Below, piece by piece: positions 22,574 through 35,089 of a stretch of DNA of 64,000 bases. The position numbers were made by a program, and so were the translations under genes. The notes below the pieces were generated by a model. It was not told where the DNA came from. It searched no databases and saw only the letters and a program-made list of their open reading frames with translations. How positions within the stretch are numbered: the stretch's first letter is position 1; each line of letters begins with the position of its first letter. This DNA comes from Zygnema cylindricum (lineage: Eukaryota; Streptophyta; Zygnematophyceae; Zygnematales; Zygnemataceae): contig JBBHKE010000754.1 of the NCBI GenBank assembly GCA_037447655.1, positions 104,860 to 168,859 of the forward strand, read 5' to 3'.

Positions 22574-24050
22574 GGGTATGTCCCCATGTACTTGGAACTT
22601 AGGGTAAGGTTCCAATAGGGAAAAAATGTCGTTGTTTACTGAAAGCCATACTGTTTCGTACAGTGCGGTACCAAAAAAAAAATGTCAGAAAAACAAGCCT
22701 ACTGAATGAGCGATTTGATTCTCCACGTTTATGGGCGAAAACACGGAGCGTCGGATGCATAATCGGATACGCCATCGTCTGACACTTTCAGTTCGCAACA
22801 AGTGACCCGGAGTAAGGTCAATTTGAAGCGCCTGAACGAATATCATCGTGCCTCGTGGAAAAGTGAACAAATATCCACGACGACCGCGCGACCAGGTGGT
22901 TACACGTCGCATATGACATGTGCCTTCCGCCAGGGAGGATGCGAGGCCACCGGAAGCCGCAAGAAAATCTTTGACGGAGGATATTGTTTCACGCTTCTGG
23001 TGCCATCCAATAACCATTTTTACATTTTTGTACGCTTTTACATATTTTAAGTTTCGTCCGCCCGTACAGATTTAATTCAATATGTCGTACGAGTCACTTT
23101 TTACCTTCGCTGGTACAAATATGTGGTCACAATTTGTTGTCGCGGATTCTATAAAGATTACAAGAATCGTATCCATCTATTACGTGGACAAATCAGAGTG
23201 TGCCACGCAAATAAAATGTCGGTTACTAACACGACACAATGGAACGATAGCTTCAGTAAACGAATTTTCGACGTTTACTGAGACCGCCTAATGGAACAAC
23301 GCTCTTAGCGACCTTACTTTGTATTTTAGCACGGATCCGCCGGACGCGGTTTTCAAGTATGTGTAAGAACGTAATCGTAACTTGCGTTTGTGACGATTGT
23401 ATACGTCGACAATATGTGTGACGCTTGTCAGCGTCTACAATCTGTGTTTTCGCACGTTATTTTTTGGAACTGCTTGTGACGTCGCATGTCTTACCGTGAC
23501 ATTGTAGACGTACCGCCTTCCAGCCTGTGCCGTTTCACGGTTGAAGAAAATGCACTTTGCCTTCGCGTCTCCTATCCGCTCGACGTGAAATGGCATCGGA
23601 ATTTCGAGATCCCTGGAAAAAAAAACCGTACTGAACGAAAACGGACAAAACCAAACAAATTGTGTACTTTTCTTCGTCGTATTGAACACAAACAGACAAA
23701 ACATAGCGAATTCTGTACTTTTCCTTGTCCTTAGAAATCGTATGATTTTTTTTCGAAAATTACGGCACGTGCGAATGTATGTTCTTATTTGTTTATCGAA
23801 AATACCTAGTTTTAAAACACATCGCGCATGTGTTTTAAACATAAGGTTGAAGATGACGTTTTTTGTCGTGGAAGTGGGTCGAAAAACACAAGACGACAAA
23901 TTTTCGTACATCCTAAGTTCGAGGATGACGCAAATTGTACTCTACAAATTTGCGATTCCTTCGTACGGTTGCAACTAAGGCAGTACGGCACTTAGTTTTA
24001 CAAGAAAACGACCGAAAAAAACCCTTAATTATGAACATGGGGACATACCC
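22574..24050. mobile_element. Harbinger-type MITE hosting another
   Basis: Ends GGGTATGTCCCCATGTA and ACATGGGGACATACCC, flanked by TAA (22571-22573 and 24051-24053). The element carries the nested copy 22602-23304 only 28 bases inside its left end. Confidence 0.9.
22602..23304. mobile_element. Nested Harbinger-type MITE with TTA duplication
   Basis: Starts GGGTAAGGTTCCAATAGGG and ends CCTAATGGAACAACGCTC, flanked by TTA (22599-22601 and 23305-23307). 703 bp. It is homologous to 15314, 53892 and 56243, sharing a strongly conserved GCCTTCCGCCAGGG block (about 22921-22935). Confidence 0.85.
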
Positions 24051-24394
24051 TAACACTATTGATTACAATTCGCCACGTTTCCTCGCCCTATATTAGTATT
24101 ATATATTATGTTCAAGTTAACACACGTAATGTTTAAGCTAATAACGATGGGAATGAAGAGTGTTTGCTTATAACCGAAAACTATGTATGGAGGGGAAATC
24201 TTTATTGCGAAAATTGCTATTAAAGAACTGAATATGTCTAAAAGATTGAAAAAAACAAAACAACAGTAACTAAAAAAAAACCAAAAAAAATGTACCAAAG
24301 ATTGCCGCCTACAAAAAGAATTTACCCATGGTGGGAGTCTAAACACATCCCAAACAAGATAAGCTCCAGAGCCACGTAGATCATGGATGTGGAT

Positions 24395-25290
24395 CAAGTC
24401 CCTTGATGGAAGATCTGGAAGAACCCTCCTATCGTCTACCATCGTGCTTCATTGAAGGAGGACCACAATTTCCGCTCATTGAAGGGCAATTAATACACGT
24501 TGACCGTCGAACATCAACACGGAGGTTGAGGCAACTTCAAGCCTTTACACCCTTGTCTGAAGATGCAACACGGAAACCCGTAGGGAGGGGGAAATCTGAA
24601 GGAAAGCCTTGTTGGCACAAAGCCGCACACTTAGATGGTTGAATAGAAAGACCTATCATATGTAGTTGGTCCGCAAAGTGAGAGAAAGCATAAAAAGAAC
24701 TTGGTTTGCACGGAACCATGATATGCGTTTTATTTGCGATAGAAGGGAAAAAGCAACTGTGAACGCAAGGAATGATTAACCAAGAAATGTTGTGCGTGAT
24801 ACTCGTAAAACCAAAAGGTGGGTTGAAGCAAACACAAGTGCCCTATGGGACTACCTTGGCGAGTGCCAATTGTAGACTTTAAAGTGGCAACTTCACCCAA
24901 AGGATCCCAAAGAAGAGAGATTAGAGAGGTAGGCCTATAATGAAAAGCCCAAACAAAAGGGAAGAGTTAGTTTTTAGGCGAAGGTGCATGCCTCCGCTCT
25001 TGAAAGATAGCATTACGGTCAACTGTGTTGAAAGCGTTAGCCCCATCCACTTGAAAGACCACCCAATTCGGATGAAGATCCAAAACAACTCGCAAGACAC
25101 AGACAAACGCTTCACAACCCCCCTTTTCTAGCAACACCAAATTGATGTAGTGAAAAATGGTTGTGGAATGCTCCTTGGAGATGGATGCACATGGTATCAT
25201 GTAGAGAACACCAAGTATCTCTATTGGTGTTACCATTTTTTTGCCACATAAACCAGCTTTTACCTGCGGACACATGTTCAATTATCAATT
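24395..25290 (-). pseudogene. Dead LINE (non-LTR) reverse transcriptase fragment
   Basis: Read on the minus strand and with frameshifts, the segment contains a G-G-C-E-A-F block, the palm motif V-F-Q-V-D-G-A-N-A-F-N-T-V-D (around 25040-25090), then G-T-R-Q-G-S-P (around 24840-24870), then S-I-A-N-K-T-H-I (around 24730) and P-S-K-C further on, in the correct order for a LINE reverse transcriptase. The catalytic Asp-Asp of the S-I-A-D-D-T motif is replaced by Asn-Lys, and the first half switches frame, so it is inactive. The rest of the element (endonuclease, 3' tail) was not recognised. Confidence 0.8.
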
Positions 25291-25572
25291 GAAGACCACC
25301 AATTGAAGGTGAGAACCTCGTCTTCAATCGCAACAGACGGATCAATCCAACAAGTGTGCACAGATTGAAGAGGTTGTAAGTGCCAAAAAGGCATTAACCC
25401 TATAACCATCCACGGTTTAGTGGGTGTAGTGCTAATGTTGACAGTTTTAGAGAGTACACGGTGTTTAAATTTTGCTGATTATATCTCCAACCTTCGGCCA
25501 TGGCTACCTCACTTCCATTTTTTGATCTCTTCCCATTCAACTTGCCACCAAATTTTACGTCCAAAAAGTAAA

Positions 25573-25600
25573 TAATAATAATAATAATAATATATATACA
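25573..25600. repeat. (AAT)n microsatellite
   Basis: Seven AAT-type trinucleotide repeats followed by TATATATA. The flanking 25300-26330 stretch has no supported gene. Confidence 0.85.
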
Positions 25601-26333
25601 TTTCTTATCCCTCATTTATCGTGATTCATTCGCTCTTTGCGCACCTGTCGTATCCCGAAGATGCGGCCTATACTTCCTCATTTCTTTTTTCACTTTTTCC
25701 CCTCTGAAATTGTAACCAGATTTTGCGTACAGGTAGGGATTGAACTGAAATAAACAGGATCACTATGACAAAGAAAAGTACAGAAGTACAGAAAAAAAGG
25801 GGGGATAAAATGGCAGTTCCACCAATACAAATTACACATGGACAAACGTTGAACTCAGAAAAAAAAATTTTTTTACCATTTATCAAAATGAGTCACCTTC
25901 TACGGGAAATTCGTTTCAACACTATATACAGACCTGTTTGTATTCACCCTAAAAGGTGCCTCAAAACTACTTACAATGTATGTCTATGCGAAAGAATCAA
26001 ATGGCCCTTAGGTGAAAAAGTTTAATCAAGAAAGTAAAAGGTCTCAAGCTTTTAGTAATCGTTGACAAGTCTAGAAGAGAAAACACAATTTTATATCCAC
26101 AGACATATTTGCTAAATTCACGGAGTGGTGAAGAAAGTTAACTTTCGTCTGTTTTTCTGAATGGAAATGTAAGAAACTGTACATAGAACTATCTATCGGT
26201 ACTTAGTGAAATCAAGAAAAGAGTATTTATATCATTCTGTACTTTATATCGTAAAATCAAGAAAGAGAGTATGTATAAGAATGTCTTTAATTGTGCAGTA
26301 ATCTGTACATATGTACACAAAAATAAACAAGTG

Positions 26334-29300
26334 TCATTCGTCGACGGGTTTTGCAATAGGTTTTTCTTCATCATCAACTCCAAGAATTTCCTTCTCGAAA
26401 CGAAGTTGAAGCAATAAGAGACTTACAATGATGATATAAGTCATCAATTTGGTACTTTTCATGATGGACCCCTCAAGAACCAAAGCTGAAAACACCAAGG
26501 GAGAAAAAAGTAAAAACAGAAAAAAAAAAAAAAAACGAACCAAAAAACAAACAACTGAGTGTCAGTCAAAAGAAACTACCACGACTTGGTCATTTTTTGC
26601 GGATATCTAGCGCATAACTCATCCTCTCAACACCGTTACTAATTACAGCACGAGTTCTTTTAAAATAGAAGAGAAAAAATACCCAACTTTACTGTCGGAA
26701 ACCTGAACTCCATTGAGTTACCCTTGTATTGAGGGAGAATCATACAGTTTTATGAGTAAACCATATGTACAATTAATTACACAAAAAACTTCAAGAATTA
26801 CAATTTACCAACACAAAAATTGACAACATTTCAATAAAGAAGACACACCTGAAGAGGCACTCCAGTAAAAAAAAGTACAAAGCTTAAAAGTAATTACTAG
26901 TAATGACAACAAAGGAAAAAAGAAAACAAACCTGAAGAGGCACTCCACATAAAGGACATGAGAACGAGGGAAAGGCCACTACAGACAATAACCCTGTAGG
27001 TTGAGGCCGAGTGCGAATTCCTTGGAGGTTTAGAAACCTCTACTTTCATTCTCTGAACAAATAAACAGAAAAAAAACAAAACAAAAGTTGTTCAGCAGGA
27101 AACCAAAAATGAAGCGGTTCGTCATAAAAAGGAATTAAAATAAATAACCCTAATCTACAGTTAGATGGTGTTGCAGAATGCTTTCCACTTCCTGTAACAA
27201 TTGTTAATGAATGTTTTTTTGTGGATTCAGATTAGCAAAATAGGTATCATATATTATGCATATATCCCGCCAAGTAATATTTCTAGCTAAGCTTCAAATA
27301 TGGAAAGACGAGAAATTACAAATAAAAAAACAACACAAGCGCAGAACAAAAAAACAAAAGGCAGAGACCATCTTTCATGAATGAAACCGCAACCCAAAAA
27401 GGAGGGAAAGCGACTCCAATTTTGAATAATGCTCTAAAATAATTTCAGATTGAGCAACCTTCAATAGAAGGGTCCCATAGTCACCTGTCACAGTCAATTC
27501 TCCTCACCTGCATAGGCCTGGCGTACACTTTCCGGTATGACATAGACTTCGGCATAGGGTAAAGACTTTTGAAAAAGAGCCCCTCATTGCGAGAATAGAT
27601 AGCCCGAGCTTCGAACTCTTCACAGTCACGCTCATATGCCTGTCAAAAAACAAATGCGAGGTTTGGTAAGAAAACAGATGTAACAAAATACTATCGTAAG
27701 TAAAATGCCATACAGGAGAACTTTCGAGTTCAAAACAACATTATATGAATCAACAAATCAAAAATTCAACAACCAACCAGCAAAATACTAAGGAGGAAAA
27801 TCAGTATGCTACTCATTTCAAATGCAATTAAAACATGACAAAAGAAAAAGCAATTGCCAAGAAAAAAAAAGAAACAAAAGGTTCCAAAAAAGCCAACACT
27901 CCAAAAAATCATCAGAACTTGCTACCATATGTAGTGAGGATGAAGTCTCCAAGCAAGATTTTTTCAAACCAGTTGGGATCATATGTATAAAAACAATAAC
28001 AACTTTCAAAAAACAACGACAAACCGGCTTTCCAGTCACCTAAACAGAAAAATAATGAACTCCCACCTCAATGTCCGCTCTAGCAATTTCCAATTCTCTC
28101 TCAATTGCAAAAGCACCAGCGTCAAGCTCACGTAAAACCTGTCGATAAATAGAACCAAACAATCTCAGTTCAACAAAACATGCATAGAAACAAACAACTT
28201 CTCAGTTTTCATGTGTCAATAAAAAGAAAAACCGTCATTCAGGTTGAATTTAAGAAATAGTTATCGTCTGTCATGAACAAACAACCTCACTGTTTTATTA
28301 TCTGACGGCTTTCTCATATCACAAGAAAATTATTAATCAAAATTAACTGGGACCAAAACATCCAGAACACCTCCCCGGAAGAAAAAACGGATAAACAATA
28401 TGCAAGTATATTGCCTGCCGCTCTTAATGTAAAGGAATTATAAGCATCAATGTGAAATTTGAATCGATAATTTATTTAGGGCAGAGATCAGGAAAATTTA
28501 AGGCCACCCCCTTAAATAGTATTATTAACCCTATTTTATGATTCTGGCAGTCGCCACACACTTAGTGTTATAATTTGCTAATAGGCACGGGCTGTGTAGC
28601 AGAAGTACAGAGTGTCAGATATTGAAAAAACCAAAAATCAAGACACCATGAAATACCATTAGACAGGCTGGACTTCTTTGGACTAAATTACAAACTTGTG
28701 AAGATTAACCACCTAAGATGAGTCTGAAAATACAAACATAAACGATATGTCTGTTAAATAGCTGTACGATGATTGGCGAAAAAAGGGGGGAGGAGAATGT
28801 TTGTTTAAGGTTCTATTGTTGGTTTAATTCTCTCTAATGGTTCTAACTAAGAGCAGGAAGTCTGCTATATCCACTAATCAAATAATTTGATCCATACTCA
28901 GGCTGTATCTTAGATTAATCCGGATAAACAAAATTCATAAAACTAATCGTAAAATCAAAACGTACAAAAATAAACCTCCAATAATTTAGCAAAACATAAT
29001 ATTGCTGACATTTGTGTGTCAGTTGGAGACAACAGTAAAGAGTTATTGAAAACTGACTGCTTAACAAAATCAACATGACCATAAAATAAAATCTTTATCT
29101 TTAATATTATTAAGGTAGAAACTGAAGAAAAATCATAATCAGGAATAACTTGCAATGTTTGACCAGCCTCCATAATAAGTTAAATACAATCGTTATCACA
29201 GCTTGAAAAGTCCACCATACATACCCGGCTTCCCGCTTTGTCCACTCCTTTCATGGTTCGATTGGCAATTCGGTTTAATTCCACAGTGCTCTGTTCTGCA

Positions 29301-29770
29301 ATCTCTCGCATATGTTGCGATCTCTCTTCCACAAAATCATTCATCCTTACTCTTCCCATTTGCAATCTCAGCATTTCCACAAGCATCTGCTGGACTCTTG
29401 GATCTCCATCTCCATAATCCATACTCGCATGAGTAGTTTGTAAGAGTTTTCGATTAGATTTCCCTTGTGACATAGAACTGAAATTGACGAGCGCATGGAT
29501 CCATAAGCTCCGTGATTGTGTAAGAAAAGTAGAGTGCAGGCTACAATTATGAGATGACCTCATCATAAGTACAGAATCAAAACCATTTTTTGACTGGCTA
29601 CGACGACTGATCAAAACTGGCTTCGACGAGGATGAAGCAAAATGTTTACAATTGCCAGTAGCCCTGGATGAATCTGATTGAAAACTTGGACCAAGTTCAT
29701 TCGCAGGTTTAGGTCTTTGGAAACTGCCGGAGAGGGTAGCATGAGGACTTGTCATAATTGTAGCAGACAT
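26334..29770 (-). CDS. Plastid-targeted membrane protein of unknown function, complete five-exon gene (340 aa)
   Basis: Coding exons on the minus strand: 29770-29225, 28138-28067, 27639-27508, 27052-26932 and 26485-26334 (stop TGA). All introns are GT-AG and all phases agree (546+72+132+121+152 = 1,023 bases). The first ~100 residues are Ser/Thr/Arg-rich and poor in acidic residues, as in a plastid transit peptide. Then comes a helical, coiled-coil-like region from R-V-Q-Q-M-L-V-E through R-M-N-D-F-V-E-E, A-G-S-R, and E-L-E-I-A-R-A-D-I-E to N-E-G-L-F-F-K-S-L-Y, which I recognise as the signature of a conserved plant plastid family. Two hydrophobic segments follow (VIVCSGLSLVLMSFMW and MTYIIIVSLLLLQL), then a charged tail. 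Role unknown; probably a thylakoid or envelope protein with its helical domain on one side. The gene looks intact. Confidence 0.85.
26847..26864 (-). repeat. Exact duplicate of the exon 4 end and splice donor
   Basis: The 18 bases TGGAGTGCCTCTTCAGGT (minus strand) that end exon 4 of the plastid protein gene and open intron 4 (26930-26947) recur perfectly in that intron. The copy offers a second donor 83 bases downstream with a similar context (CAG|GTGTGT). Confidence 0.8.
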
Positions 29771-29810
29771 GTTTTTTTGGATATCTCCAAATGTTGTTAA
29801 AAAATTGCTT

Positions 29811-30371
29811 CTGAAAAACGATTAGGAACAGATTTGCAATTTACCTGCAAATGCAACAAAGGATATTAGAGAGAAGTGTCAGATTTCGTCCCAATCTGTA
29901 AACAAAAAAAAAGGACCCAGGCATGCATAAACAACCGGATAAAGAAGAAAGTAAAGTAAGGAACCAGACAAAAGGAACAAATAAATAGAAATGACAATTA
30001 AGAACAAAGCGTGAAACGCCTCCCCTATTACAACATGATGGAAATGTACTGGTAGTAAATTGTAAACAATCATGACATCACAAGGTGGTATATGTTCGGG
30101 GTCCAGTACATATCCAACAGGAAGTGTAATTAAATAATTGTACCATCAAAATAGTACCAACCATAATCTGAACAGAAATCCATTGCCGTTGTATATCAAA
30201 TTCAAACAAATGTTTCCAGGCAGATAAAACTGACAACATGACATAGAGTAAAACTAATGTCATGAAGTACAATCCAATAGCATCAAGTACAGCCTAATGA
30301 CATGGGAATACAATTGAACAGAAAATAAAAGATGTGTCATAACAGAAAGAGAACGAGCTCCAGAACTTACG
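29811..30371 (-). other. Possible 5' UTR intron of the plastid protein gene
   Basis: A good acceptor (TTTTTCAG) lies 40 bases before the start codon, at 29811, and a strong donor GTAAGTTC begins near 30371 on the minus strand. Together they would give a 5' UTR intron of about 560 bases. No transcript evidence is available. Confidence 0.35.
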
Positions 30372-32229
30372 AATCTAACAGTTTTGCTAAGAAAACCTCA
30401 CAGGAAAGAAGACAAAGAATGCGTTAGACAAACAGCAGGATTTAACAGATTTTGCAAAAAGATCCAGATTCAGGCCCAAATAAATGAAGAGAAAACTGTC
30501 TAAAGGTGACTCTGTAGGATTCGGGCTAATATATGGCCGATAACTGTATTGAATCCGATAATAGGATTAAAAGCTTGATATATTACAGAGAAAAACTGAA
30601 AAACTGAATCTTTAGAAAAACTTAGCCGGAAGGCTTGCATCAAACTTGCAAGGATTTACAAGAGCAGTAGACTTATTTGAAACTTGTTTGAAATTTACAA
30701 GGCTGTCAAGTTTACTGGTAACGATTCAGCCTGAAGGAGAAGAGTCGATTTAGGTACCAAATAAAAAAAAAAACATACAAAAAATTGTGTCAAAAATGAC
30801 ACACAAGGGCTGAGTTGCCGACGGTTGAAGCTCAGCAGCTTAGGATCTTAATAACAAATAGCAGGACGAGGGAAAAGGCAAAAGTACAGTGTTGTAACTT
30901 GTAACAAATAATAGACGGGCAGACGGAAAAAAATAGGAAAAGAAAACAAAAACGTTTGGAATGAAAATCAAGTTTTCCAAAGGAACCAATACATTCAACG
31001 TTTGAAGAAATTCAAGTCCGACGTAGCACAACGTTGTAGCAAAAAATTGTAGCGCAGATCTTTTTTATATGTACGGTAGAGGTGTAAGGGGCAGAGAAAA
31101 ATAGTCAAACATGAAAACTTTCAATTTTCTGGGCTTAATTTTTCTGGAAATGAAAGCAGGACAAACTGGAAGATTCACAGTCACGGAAGCAATCATCGAC
31201 GTGGACGACTATGGTCCGCAAATTTAATTTTAGGAATATATGGTTTTAATAAAATGTATGTGGTATAAATTATGCAATAATGACGCAGCTTGACGTTATG
31301 ATAATATGAAGCGTTAACAAAAATGAAAAACAATAAAAAGGGCAGGAAAAAAGAAAGCACAGAATGTTAAGAAAAAAAAAGCATGTAGCAATCCCATAAA
31401 AAACGCGTGACAAGAAGCTGCCAAGTGTCATAACAGCAGTAAACGGTTGACGCGAAAATTCGGCAAACAAAAGTTTTCTTAGCGGACCGCCCGAGACTCC
31501 GAGGAAAACCAAAGAAACCGGAAATTCAACGGTTGTGAAGAAATTAAATTCAAAAGTAGGTCAGACGTACGGAAATAATTTAGTTAGCTTTCCCCATATG
31601 CAGAAAGTACGAGATACCACGTCATTCTCAGCTGAGCTGGCCAGCTCTCCGCAGTCCTTGGAACCACGTGGTACAAGCAGCACCGCCTCTGACGACATGA
31701 CCAGACCACCAGGCCGTCAGGAAAACAAACGTCCAGGTGGCATGAAAGCGTCAATTCTTGTAGTTTCACTGTTTCACGCAATAATCTCCAACGACCGTTT
31801 GGAAAATACCATCGTCCACAAGTAGCCGTCATAGGCACATGCGCCAAAACTCGAGCTTCAGATTCTATGCCAGATACATGAAAAAGATCTAACGCCTTCA
31901 GGAAATCGGACAGTCTATATTCCTTTAAAATACGCTGTCAGACGTCCATCGACGGTTGGGAACTGCTAATAGACACACGAGTGTCGGCATCCTGGCATTG
32001 GGGCGAAGAAAGAACTTGGCGGTGAACTGTGGAAAGGAGATCCTTGTTGACTTGTTCAGCGCTTTAACAGCTGTAAGCGCTGCGATTTTCGTGTTTTTGC
32101 ATTCCGTACTCTGGCGAGCATGTGAATGACGTGTCTGCTAGTGAGTCATCCGACCACAACTGCAGCATTTGTAGCATAGAATACAAGTACGAAGAGCCGT
32201 CATCGCCAGGAACCAGACCAGCCATCTGG
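30372..32229. other. Upstream and intergenic DNA without recognised genes
   Basis: Probably includes the promoter of the minus-strand plastid protein gene, but no TATA box could be assigned with confidence. Overlapping open frames around 31535-31850 have no recognised motif. Confidence 0.4.
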
Positions 32230-32231
32230 TA

Positions 32232-32447
32232 CACCGCCAATCGCTATTAGCGTTGTGTACGCTAATCCCGTCCCGCTTTTTTTGTTGTTATTCTCAAATA
32301 GAATTATCCACACTATTTCAAAAAAGCCCTAATTCCTAATTAGAGTAATCGATTTCTTCCAAAATTTCCAAATTCCCAATTAGCGTACACCACGCTAAAT
32401 AATAGTATACGCTAATCAAACCTACACGCTAATAGCGATTGGCGGTG
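32232..32447. mobile_element. TA-flanked MITE, 216 bp
   Basis: CACCGCCAATCGCTATTAGCG and its exact inverse CGCTAATAGCGATTGGCGGTG, flanked by TA (32230-32231 and 32448-32449). It is the shortest clean member of the family. Confidence 0.9.
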
Positions 32448-32516
32448 TAGCATACCGTAATACCGTAGGTCCTATTTTCGTAGGATTCTGCGTAGTTATA
32501 TAATATATATTGTTGC

Positions 32517-34115
32517 TAGTGTTGGGTATCGGGTAAATTCATATCGCGATAATTTCGATATTCAATATACTGAATATCGATCAGGCAGACTTTTCGATAT
32601 ATCGTACCGGAACCAACATATACCATCGCGATATATATTGCGATATATAATATTTTTTAAATTTAAAATTTTATATAATATGTTATTTTAGCGAAAAAGA
32701 CAAATTGTCTGATAAGCCACGTACGACGTGATTTTCGTTCCGTGACTTAAAGGTAAACGCCGCAAAATGTAACCCACAAAGAAGTACTATTCTGTAATTC
32801 ATATTAGTGTTGGGTATCGAAGACCATTTGCCGATATTCGATATATATCGAATTTCAGGTACCCAATAATCGATATATCGCTTTGATATATCGAAAAGCT
32901 AAATATCGCGACGTATCGCCAATATATCGTATCTTCGATATATCGAGGTTTTTTATAACAAAATATTATAACTATTTTTGCTACTGCTGCTATAACTAAT
33001 GTTGCTGCAGTTGGTAGTAAATATCCGGAAGCATTTCAGTGTCATTATCCTCTTCACCTTCCCATGCTACCTCCCATCCCATGGGAATCCATGGAGAAAA
33101 CTAAAAGTGTAACCTTTCTATAACATTAGTCGCTGGAAATGGATAAGCCGTAATGGCTACCAATCTGCAGATTGGAAGATGCATGTAAAAATGCCTGCGG
33201 ATTGGTAGGTATTCCTGCCTGAAAGCATGAAAAGAACAGTCTGGATTTGTTTTTTCAGATTATACTTTTACTTAATTAGTGTGACATTTTCGTATGTGAA
33301 ATCTCTACGTACTAAATAATTAATAATATGAATTACGGAATTATTACTTTTTTGTCAGTTACATTTTGCGGCGTCTACCTTTAAGTCACGAAACAAAAAT
33401 CACGTCGTACGTCGCGTATTAAACAATTTGTCTTCATCGCTAAAATAAGTAAATAACATATTATATAAAATAATAAATTAAAAAAATGTTATATATCGCG
33501 ATAGTTTTTGTTGGTCTCGGTACGATATCGATTAGTTTGCTCGATCGATATTCGATATATCGAATATCAAAATTATCGTGATATGAAATTACCCGATACC
33601 CGACACTAATTCATATAATTACTTATTTAGTACGTAGAGAACTTCACATACGAAAAGTTTCACACTAATTTATTCAAAGTATGATACGAAAAAAAAAATT
33701 GCAGACTTTCGTTTCAGGCTTTCAATCAGGAATACCTACCAATCTGCAGGCAGATTGGTAGCCATTACTACTTATCCATTTATAGCGACTCGTATTATAG
33801 AAAGGTCACATTTTTAGTTTTATCCATGGATTCCCAAGGAATGGGAGGCAGCATAGGAGGTGAAGAGGATAATGACACTCAACTGCAGTAGCACAAGTAC
33901 TGGCAAAAGCAATAGTACTAGCAGCAATGGCAATAATAGTTATATATATATATATATATATATATTTAAAAAGCCTAGATATATCGTCGATACGATATAT
34001 CGGATATATATCGCGATATTTAGCTTTTGATATATCGAAAAATATATTGATTTTTGGGTACCTTAAATTCGTTACATATTTAATATAGGCAAATGGTCCT
34101 CGATACCCAACACTA
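32517..34115. mobile_element. hAT-like MITE (outer copy), split by a second copy of itself
   Basis: Starts TAGTGTTGGGTATCGGG and ends CGATACCCAACACTA, flanked by 8-bp duplications ATTGTTGC (32509-32516) and ATTATTGC (34116-34123), one mismatch. An 8-bp duplication and a TAGTGTTGGG-type terminus fit the hAT superfamily. The ends are unlike each other internally: one has the GGGTAAATTCATATCGCG arm, the other a GAGGACCATTTGCCGATA arm. Interior is dominated by CGATATATCG motifs and is non-coding. Confidence 0.85.
32805..33608. mobile_element. hAT-like MITE nested in the previous one, opposite orientation
   Basis: Starts TAGTGTTGGGTATCGAAG and ends GATACCCGACACTA, flanked by a perfect 8-bp duplication ATTCATAT (32797-32804 and 33609-33616). 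Its arm order is the reverse of the host copy. Confidence 0.9.
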
Positions 34116-34352
34116 ATTATTGCCGCTATAGCTCAAAAGTGCAAATACACATGGTCAATTGAGCGTACTTTATACGAACCACAATATCACATATGGCAAT
34201 TTCATTGTCGTTTCGTTACGTGCAGTTTCAGTTGTCATGCTGCGTCGTTCAGGGTGTTGGCATTGCAGGGTTTAGGAGCTACGCTAACTACAATAGTTGC
34301 GGCGCCAGATCCGGGTTTCTCGTGGACCACTGTATAGTACTGTACTGGTATA

Positions 34353-34905
34353 CCACGAATCGTTATCAAAGTATATAACTCTAATTTGGGTTCCTGAAAA
34401 TTTTGGTATTTTTTTAAATAGTATACATGATTTTAATTTTTCCTTTAATTAAAGTTAATTACGGTACAGAACAAAATTGCGTAAAGAACGAGAGTACAAT
34501 AAGATCTAAATAATGTGGTGTACGGTCAATATCAGACCGTACATAAATGTACCTTTTCAAGTGAAAATTTACAAAAAATGAATTAAATCAGACGCGCACG
34601 CCTAGGAAGGTGCGCTCAAAAAATGGGATTCAATTTGGTCGCATCCTGTCGTAAATTAATTTGACATGTACAAATATTTAAATTTCGCGACGGCGTACGA
34701 TTTCTAATATTTTGTATGGATACATGTATTAATGTATACAATTGCACATCGATTATTCCTTTTTTTTGCAACTCCCAATTTAGCATTAAAGCCGAAATTA
34801 GAATACACATTTTTTTTGAAAATTTTCAAATTCCTAATTAGCATTAATAACGATAATTTCTTCTCAACACTAATTAAACTGTGACACTAATAACGATTCG
34901 CGGTG
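34353..34905. mobile_element. TA-flanked MITE with a damaged left end
   Basis: CCACGAATCGTTATCAAAG near 34353 pairs with ACACTAATAACGATTCGCGGTG before TA (34906-34907). The interior is homologous to the element at 14412-14909 (for example TTTGGGTTC and GATCTAAATA blocks). Confidence 0.7.
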
Positions 34906-35089
34906 TACTTTACCGTAGTTAGTAGTATAAAACATAGATGTCCTATGTGCATAAAATGCACAGAGTAAATTAACGATTACTACCTACAGTGCGCATAAAA
35001 CAATTTCAAAATTTTAAAATACGTTGGTAAAATTCGTATTTTTTTTGGACTTTCAAATTTCAAAATTTTTCAATATTCAACACCATAAA

